DNA of 19,137 nt, taken from positions 1 through 19,137 of the forward strand of contig JALUZN010000418.1 in NCBI GenBank assembly GCA_027011835.1, written 5' to 3'. Source of the stretch: Draconibacterium sp. Lineage in GTDB: Bacteria > Bacteroidota > Bacteroidia > Bacteroidales > Prolixibacteraceae. This document shows positions 15,439 through 19,137 of the stretch, piece by piece; within the stretch, counting starts at the first letter, position 1; the number at the start of each line of letters is the position of its first letter. A model generated the notes under the pieces. The model was not told where the DNA came from and did no database searches. It was given only the letters and a program-made list of their open reading frames with translations. The translations under genes and the position numbers were made by a program.

Positions 15439-16245
15439 ATGGAAAAGTCTAAAATATATAAAAGAATTAAATTCTCACCTGAGAAATTGAAAGAAGGAAT
15501 TGCAAAGTGGATGGAAATAGTACCCTTAAAAGATAATATTGAAGAGTTACGCATAAGAAGAAGTATTTATTTTGAATCTGAAAGTTTATCATACGACAAA
15601 GATGGAGAGTTTTACGCTGATTTTGCAAAAGATTATGAAAATGCATATTATAGTCTCACTGGTTATGGAGAGAATGGGGACTATAGTTTTAGTTTTGCAT
15701 CAGGGGAATGGATTAATACAAAAATTTCAATTTCTGCTCCCACTAGAGCAGAAATTGAAGAAGTTTTTTATGTTTTCGATAAAGATTGGAAAGACTATTT
15801 ATTACCAGAAAAGGAGTCTGAGAAAATGGATAATTCACCAACCATTTTTATAGGACACGGAAGAAACCCTCAATGGAAAGAACTCAAAGACCATTTGTCT
15901 GATAAGCATAACATAAAAGTTGAAACTTATGAGACAGGGGCGCGTGCAGGACACACGATAAGGGACATATTAGACGACATGCTAACTAAATCATCAATGG
16001 CGTTTTTGATATTAACAGGTGAAGATGAATTAATAGATGGCAAGCTAGCGGCAAGACCAAATGTTATTCATGAAACTGGGCTATTTCAAGGGAGATTAGG
16101 ATTTAGTCGTGCGATAGTGCTTATTGAAGACGGAACAGAAGAGTTCTCAAATCTATTTGGAATTCAACAAATAAGATATTCGAAAGATAATATTAAGGAA
16201 ACTTTTGGTGAAGTATTAGCAACAATAAAAAGAGAATTTAAATAA
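15439..16245 (+). CDS. TIR-domain nucleotide-binding protein (PF10137-type), probable NADase effector
   Basis: From the ATG at 15439 this is a 268-residue protein. Residues about 134-268 form a TIR-like domain of the PF10137 type, the family that includes Cap12 of CBASS and the Pycsar TIR effector, which cleave NAD+ to halt an infected cell. Visible motifs are TIFIGHGRN (135-143), ETGARAGHTI (166-174), AFLILTGEDE (188-197), RPNVIHETGLFQGRLG (206-221) with the likely catalytic E212, and LFGIQQIRY (239-247). The N-terminal ~125 residues are unrecognised, with EFYADFAKDYENAYYSL (57-73) and APTRAEIEEVFYVF (100-113); they probably sense a ligand or partner. No cyclic-nucleotide synthase is adjacent. 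The coding sequence is more AT-rich than glgB. A TTG at 15418 is an alternative start. Confidence 0.82.
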   Translation: MEKSKIYKRIKFSPEKLKEGIAKWMEIVPLKDNIEELRIRRSIYFESESLSYDKDGEFYADFAKDYENAYYSLTGYGENGDYSFSFASGEWINTKISISAPTRAEIEEVFYVFDKDWKDYLLPEKESEKMDNSPTIFIGHGRNPQWKELKDHLSDKHNIKVETYETGARAGHTIRDILDDMLTKSSMAFLILTGEDELIDGKLAARPNVIHETGLFQGRLGFSRAIVLIEDGTEEFSNLFGIQQIRYSKDNIKETFGEVLATIKREFK

Positions 16246-16261
16246 CGCCGCCTCGCTGCTA

Positions 16262-16315
16262 CCACACGATTGTATCGTGTGGGTTAAAACATAAAGGAAC
16301 GCGATGCAATCGTGT
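16262..16315. repeat. Pair of REP-like hairpins
   Basis: Two palindromes lie close together after the TIR gene. The first pairs CCACACGAT (16262-16270) with ATCGTGTGG (16274-16282) over a TGT loop. The second pairs ACGCGAT (16299-16305) with ATCGTGT (16309-16315) over GCA, with one G-T mismatch. Both share the ATCGTGT arm, and the three-base loops TGT and GCA are similar. This two-hairpin layout resembles the REP elements mobilised by RAYT (TnpA-REP) transposases. It could also serve as a transcription stop for the TIR gene, but there is no T-tract. Confidence 0.6.
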
Positions 16316-16385
16316 ACAAGCAAGAGTGCTAAAATATACTATAATTAGGTGCAATTTCACAACACAAAATCAAGACTTACATACA

Positions 16386-17933
16386 ATGAAACAAACTTTT
16401 CAACTTTCTCTACTCTTCATTATTTTAGTAATAATGATAATGTGTAGAAAAGAAAATCAAGCTCCATTAATACAAAGTACAACTGCCAATCCTCAAACCA
16501 TAAAAACCGGAGAAACGACACAGCTAACTTGCAATGCAATTGATCCGGATGGTGACCAACTTACTTATTCCTGGTCTTCATCAAATGGAAGTTTCCCAAT
16601 TAGTAGAAATGGAAATTCTATTTCATGGAAAGCGCCTGAAGAACCTGGGAATAACACAATATTCGTAACGGTAGATGATGGTAAGGATGCAACAAATAGT
16701 TCTGTAAAAATTATAGTCGAAGCAAATCCCAAGTTATCAGTTTCTACTACTGCAATAGACTTTGGGACAATCGATTCGGTAAAAACATTTAAAATTAACA
16801 ATACGGGAACCGGTGCCTTAAATTGGACCTTATCGGAAAACCTTGATTGGCTGACTTTAGATAAGACGTCAGGCAGTTCAACAACAAGTTCAGATGTTGT
16901 GACAGCGACAGTTGATCATTCAGACCTGCCTCCAGGCTCATATGATGGAGTAATTCAGGTTAATTCCAATGGAGGAAATCTTAATATTCCGGTTATCATG
17001 TTAATTCCTGAGGAACCTAAATTGAATGTTTTGTCAGTACCTTTAATATTTGATACTTCGACAAAAGAAAGAAGATTTGCAATAGAAAATAGTGGAACAG
17101 GGACATTAGATTGGGAATTATCCGAAAATTTGAGCTGGTTAAGATTAAACTATAAGTCAGGTAGTACAAGCACCGAAGAACCTTACGAGGTCGTAGCATA
17201 TATCGATTGGAGTGGCTTATCAGGTGGAACATATTCCGGAGTTATTTCAATAAGGTCTGATGGCGGCAATCAGGAAATAAGTGTTACTATGGAAGTTCCT
17301 GATTATACAGGGATCCTTGTTGATTCAAGAGATGGAAATGAATATAATTGGGTTAGGATTGGCAATCAGATATGGATGGCAGAAAACCTGGCTTTTCTAC
17401 CAAAAGTAAATGCTCATTCAGATGCATCCCATACTGAATCACTTTATTATGTTATGGAATACTCAGGAGCTAGTGTAAATGAAGCAAAAGCAACAGGTTA
17501 TTTTAAAACATACGGTGTGCTGTATAATTGGCCAGCAGCCAACACAGCATGTCCTGAAGGCTGGCATTTGCCAACCGATTCTGAATTTAAAACTTTGCAG
17601 AATTATCTAATAAATAATGGTTATGGTTTCGATGGTGATGGAGAAGACATTGCAAAGGCGTTGGCAGCGAAAACAAATTGGGACAATTCTTCATTTCCCG
17701 GGACTCCTGGAAATTCCGTTGACAACAATAACAAGAGTGGGTTTTCCGGTCTTCCTGGTGGCAACCTAAGTAACGGTGTTCCATTTCCCGTAGGATACAG
17801 CGGTTACTGGTTTAGTGCGACAAAAACCAATAATTATATGAGTGTTTGGTACTTGGTTGCAAAATCTACTGATTTTTACAGGATGGGAACTAGTAATTTT
17901 GACGCGTATAATATTCGCTGCATCAAAGATTAA
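16386..17933 (+). CDS. Lipoprotein with Ig/PKD-like, two BACON-like and FISUMP domains
   Basis: A 515-residue predicted surface or periplasmic lipoprotein. The N-terminus is a lipoprotein signal peptide ending in MIMC with lipidated C20. It is followed by a PKD/Ig-like domain (about 26-112, NPQTIKTGETTQLTC, DPDGDQLTYSW). Two BACON-like repeats occupy about 115-209 and 211-306; they share PKL, GTGxLxWxLSENLxWL and GGNxxI. The C-terminal about 309-515 is a FISUMP domain (TIGR02145-type), with VRIGNQIWMAENLAFLP, YGVLYNWPAA, CPEGWHLPTDSEF and a terminal NIRCIKD. These modules suggest binding to glycans or other surface ligands; the substrate is unknown. The open frame starts 20 codons earlier at 16326 with no signal features, so I use the ATG at 16386. 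Confidence 0.88.
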   Translation: MKQTFQLSLLFIILVIMIMCRKENQAPLIQSTTANPQTIKTGETTQLTCNAIDPDGDQLTYSWSSSNGSFPISRNGNSISWKAPEEPGNNTIFVTVDDGKDATNSSVKIIVEANPKLSVSTTAIDFGTIDSVKTFKINNTGTGALNWTLSENLDWLTLDKTSGSSTTSSDVVTATVDHSDLPPGSYDGVIQVNSNGGNLNIPVIMLIPEEPKLNVLSVPLIFDTSTKERRFAIENSGTGTLDWELSENLSWLRLNYKSGSTSTEEPYEVVAYIDWSGLSGGTYSGVISIRSDGGNQEISVTMEVPDYTGILVDSRDGNEYNWVRIGNQIWMAENLAFLPKVNAHSDASHTESLYYVMEYSGASVNEAKATGYFKTYGVLYNWPAANTACPEGWHLPTDSEFKTLQNYLINNGYGFDGDGEDIAKALAAKTNWDNSSFPGTPGNSVDNNNKSGFSGLPGGNLSNGVPFPVGYSGYWFSATKTNNYMSVWYLVAKSTDFYRMGTSNFDAYNIRCIKD

Positions 17934-18105
17934 TTTTAACTCAAAATCCTTAAGATTCTTTAAATAGTCGAGTACAAAATAGCCTGTCAGGAGAAATTAT
18001 AGAAGAAAAGTAAAATTAAAAAAGATGAAAAACTGGTACCGCCTGATTGCCGCATAGCGATCCCTTGTTGCCAAATGCACTATATTTCTTGTTAGAGCCA
18101 GTGTT
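17934..18105. other. Intergenic region between the lipoprotein and Fic genes
   Basis: About 170 bases with no supported gene. A possible weak stem, GATTGC (18047-18052) with GCGATC (18059-18064), recalls the REP-like hairpins upstream but has a mismatch. No clear terminator serves either of the convergent genes. Confidence 0.3.
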
Positions 18106-19029
18106 TCATTCATTTAACTCATAATTTGTGCTTCTTCCTCCAGATTTCTCTTGTCTTAATATACCTTTTTCTATTAGGTCTTTAATATCCCGTAAAGCTG
18201 TATCCTGTGAACATTTTGTGATTTTTGCCCATTTCGATGTTTTCAGCGTTCCTTCAAATCCATCAAAAAGTTTGTTTAGCATTAAGCGTTGCCGGCTGTT
18301 TAATTCCGTGTTTTTATGTTTGTCCCAAAAATCAGCTTTGTGTAGAACTTTTTCAATGGTTTTTTCTGATTTTCTTAATGCACGATATAAACAATTTAAA
18401 AACCAAACGATCCATTCTGTTATATCAGCATTATTGTGTTGAACTTTTTGTAAAGTATTATAATATACTTTTCTTTTCAATAACATTTGGTTTGATAAAC
18501 TATAAAATCGCAAGGAACTATTATCAGAACGGGCTAATAATAAATCAGATATCGCTCTGGCTATACGTCCGTTACCATCATCAAAAGGATGTATTACAAT
18601 AAACCAAAAATGAGCAATCGCAGACTTAATAACCGGATCTATTTTTGTCTCTTTATTAAACCAATCTAAAAACTTGTCCATTTCAAGTTTAACCTGTTTC
18701 ACAGGCACAGCTTGATAATGTACTTTTTCTTTTCCCATTGCGCCTGAAACAATTTGCATTTCACCCTTTCGATAACAAGCCACATCAATTTCATACAAAC
18801 CACTTCTTCCTATTGGGAAAAGAGCTCCGTGCCTGGCAAACAATCTTTCTTCAGTAAGAGGTTGTTTATAGTTTTGAGTAGCATCAAGCAACATTTCAAC
18901 AACACCTTCAACATTTCTGTCAGGATAAACCATTCCTGCATACTCAATTCCTAATTTTCTTGCAATGGAAGAGCGAACTTGCTCGGAATTTAAAAATTGA
19001 CCTTCTATTTCAGATGATTTAAGGCCTAA
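18106..19029 (-). pseudogene. Fic family AMP-transferase, N-terminally truncated
   Basis: From the first possible start (ATG at 18933) the frame gives 275 residues with the Fic active site HPFDDGNGRIAR (115-126, catalytic H115), which in this family transfers AMP to target hydroxyls. A C-terminal winged-helix-like part follows (about 215-275). Family-like sequence continues upstream of that ATG without a start codon, including SSEIEGQFLN and VRSSIARKLG. SSEIEG is the (S/T)xxxE(G/N) inhibitory motif of self-inhibited Fic proteins. Beyond about 19027 the similarity stops, and a TAG occurs at 19045-19047. The usual N-terminal ~80-90 residues (DUF4172-type) are missing. The gene is probably inactivated, or, if expressed from 18933, would lack its inhibitory helix. 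Confidence 0.75.
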
Positions 19030-19052
19030 TGGACAAAAAGGAGGCTATAAAG

Positions 19053-19081
19053 TTTGCTACGCCTTATATTTATTAGCTTTG
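19053..19081 (+). promoter_or_regulatory. Possible promoter pointing off the right edge
   Basis: TTTG at 19053-19056 is followed 17 bases later by TAGCTTTG (19074-19081), an exact TAnnTTTG match. It would drive a plus-strand gene beyond the window. Only very short frames (19029-19073 and 19099-19125) are open inside the window. Confidence 0.25.
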
Positions 19082-19137
19082 CAGCAAATCAAAGGTTATG
19101 AATAAAAAAATGCTTTTATTGTGGTAGCACAATTCTC

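Noticed and set aside
19099..19125. Start of a plus-strand gene (MNKKMLLLW)
   Set aside because: It stops after nine codons, too short to call; it may be only a leader or chance frame.
15346..19137. CBASS or Pycsar operon around the TIR protein
   Set aside because: No nucleotidyltransferase/cyclase, E1/E2, HORMA or other accessory protein motifs are present; the neighbours are glgB, a FISUMP lipoprotein and a Fic gene.
1..19137. CRISPR arrays, tRNA or rRNA genes
   Set aside because: No regularly spaced direct repeats of 25-40 bases, and no recognisable tRNA cloverleaf or rRNA sequence, were seen on either strand.

Overview
The window looks like chromosomal DNA from a member of the Bacteroidota, probably an anaerobic or microaerophilic Bacteroidales/Marinilabiliales-type bacterium. 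The evidence is the low-GC, Bacteroidota-like protein content (short eukaryote-like GlgB, Bacteroidota-type alanine dehydrogenase relative with an N-terminal extension, BACON and FISUMP domains in a lipoprotein), several promoter candidates fitting the Bacteroidota TTG-N19-TAnnTTTG pattern, and weak or absent Shine-Dalgarno sites. The exact genus is not determinable from the sequence alone.

Layout. Positions 1-119 are the 3' end of an IS1595-type transposase. A promoter at 183-212 then drives a small membrane-anchored protein and an abutting type I pullulanase/debranching enzyme (229-2718). The minus strand follows with an alanine dehydrogenase-like gene and tsaE (2738-4507). gcvH (4661-5041) is convergent with the B12-dependent ribonucleotide reductase nrdJ (5155-7713), with a perfect 16-bp bidirectional terminator between them. 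A minus-strand pair encodes a lycopene-cyclase-domain membrane protein and the Kdo transferase waaA (8019-9974). A plus-strand isoprenylcysteine methyltransferase-like gene and a minus-strand rubrerythrin converge on another hairpin at 10626-10648. A plus-strand Fe-S cluster, sufE, sufT-like and queG (11387-13105), ends in a strong terminator. glgB follows (13330-15345).

From 15346 to the right edge the character changes to accessory DNA with lower GC and less regular gene packing. It holds a protein with a C-terminal PF10137-type TIR domain (the family used by CBASS Cap12 and Pycsar TIR effectors) fused to an unrecognised N-terminal region, a pair of REP-like hairpins, a large lipoprotein with an Ig/PKD-like domain, two BACON-like repeats and a FISUMP domain, and a Fic AMP-transferase gene that has lost its 5' end.

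Functional links. The debranching enzyme and GlgB are both signal-less, so together they would trim and build cytoplasmic glycogen. SufE and the SufT-like protein supply Fe-S assembly, and QueG next to them is a two-cluster Fe-S enzyme. Rubrerythrin (peroxide detoxification) and class II ribonucleotide reductase (oxygen-independent, B12-requiring) fit an anaerobe. waaA belongs to lipid A-Kdo synthesis. The best candidate for an unusual system is the TIR protein, because no cyclic-nucleotide synthase is present beside it.
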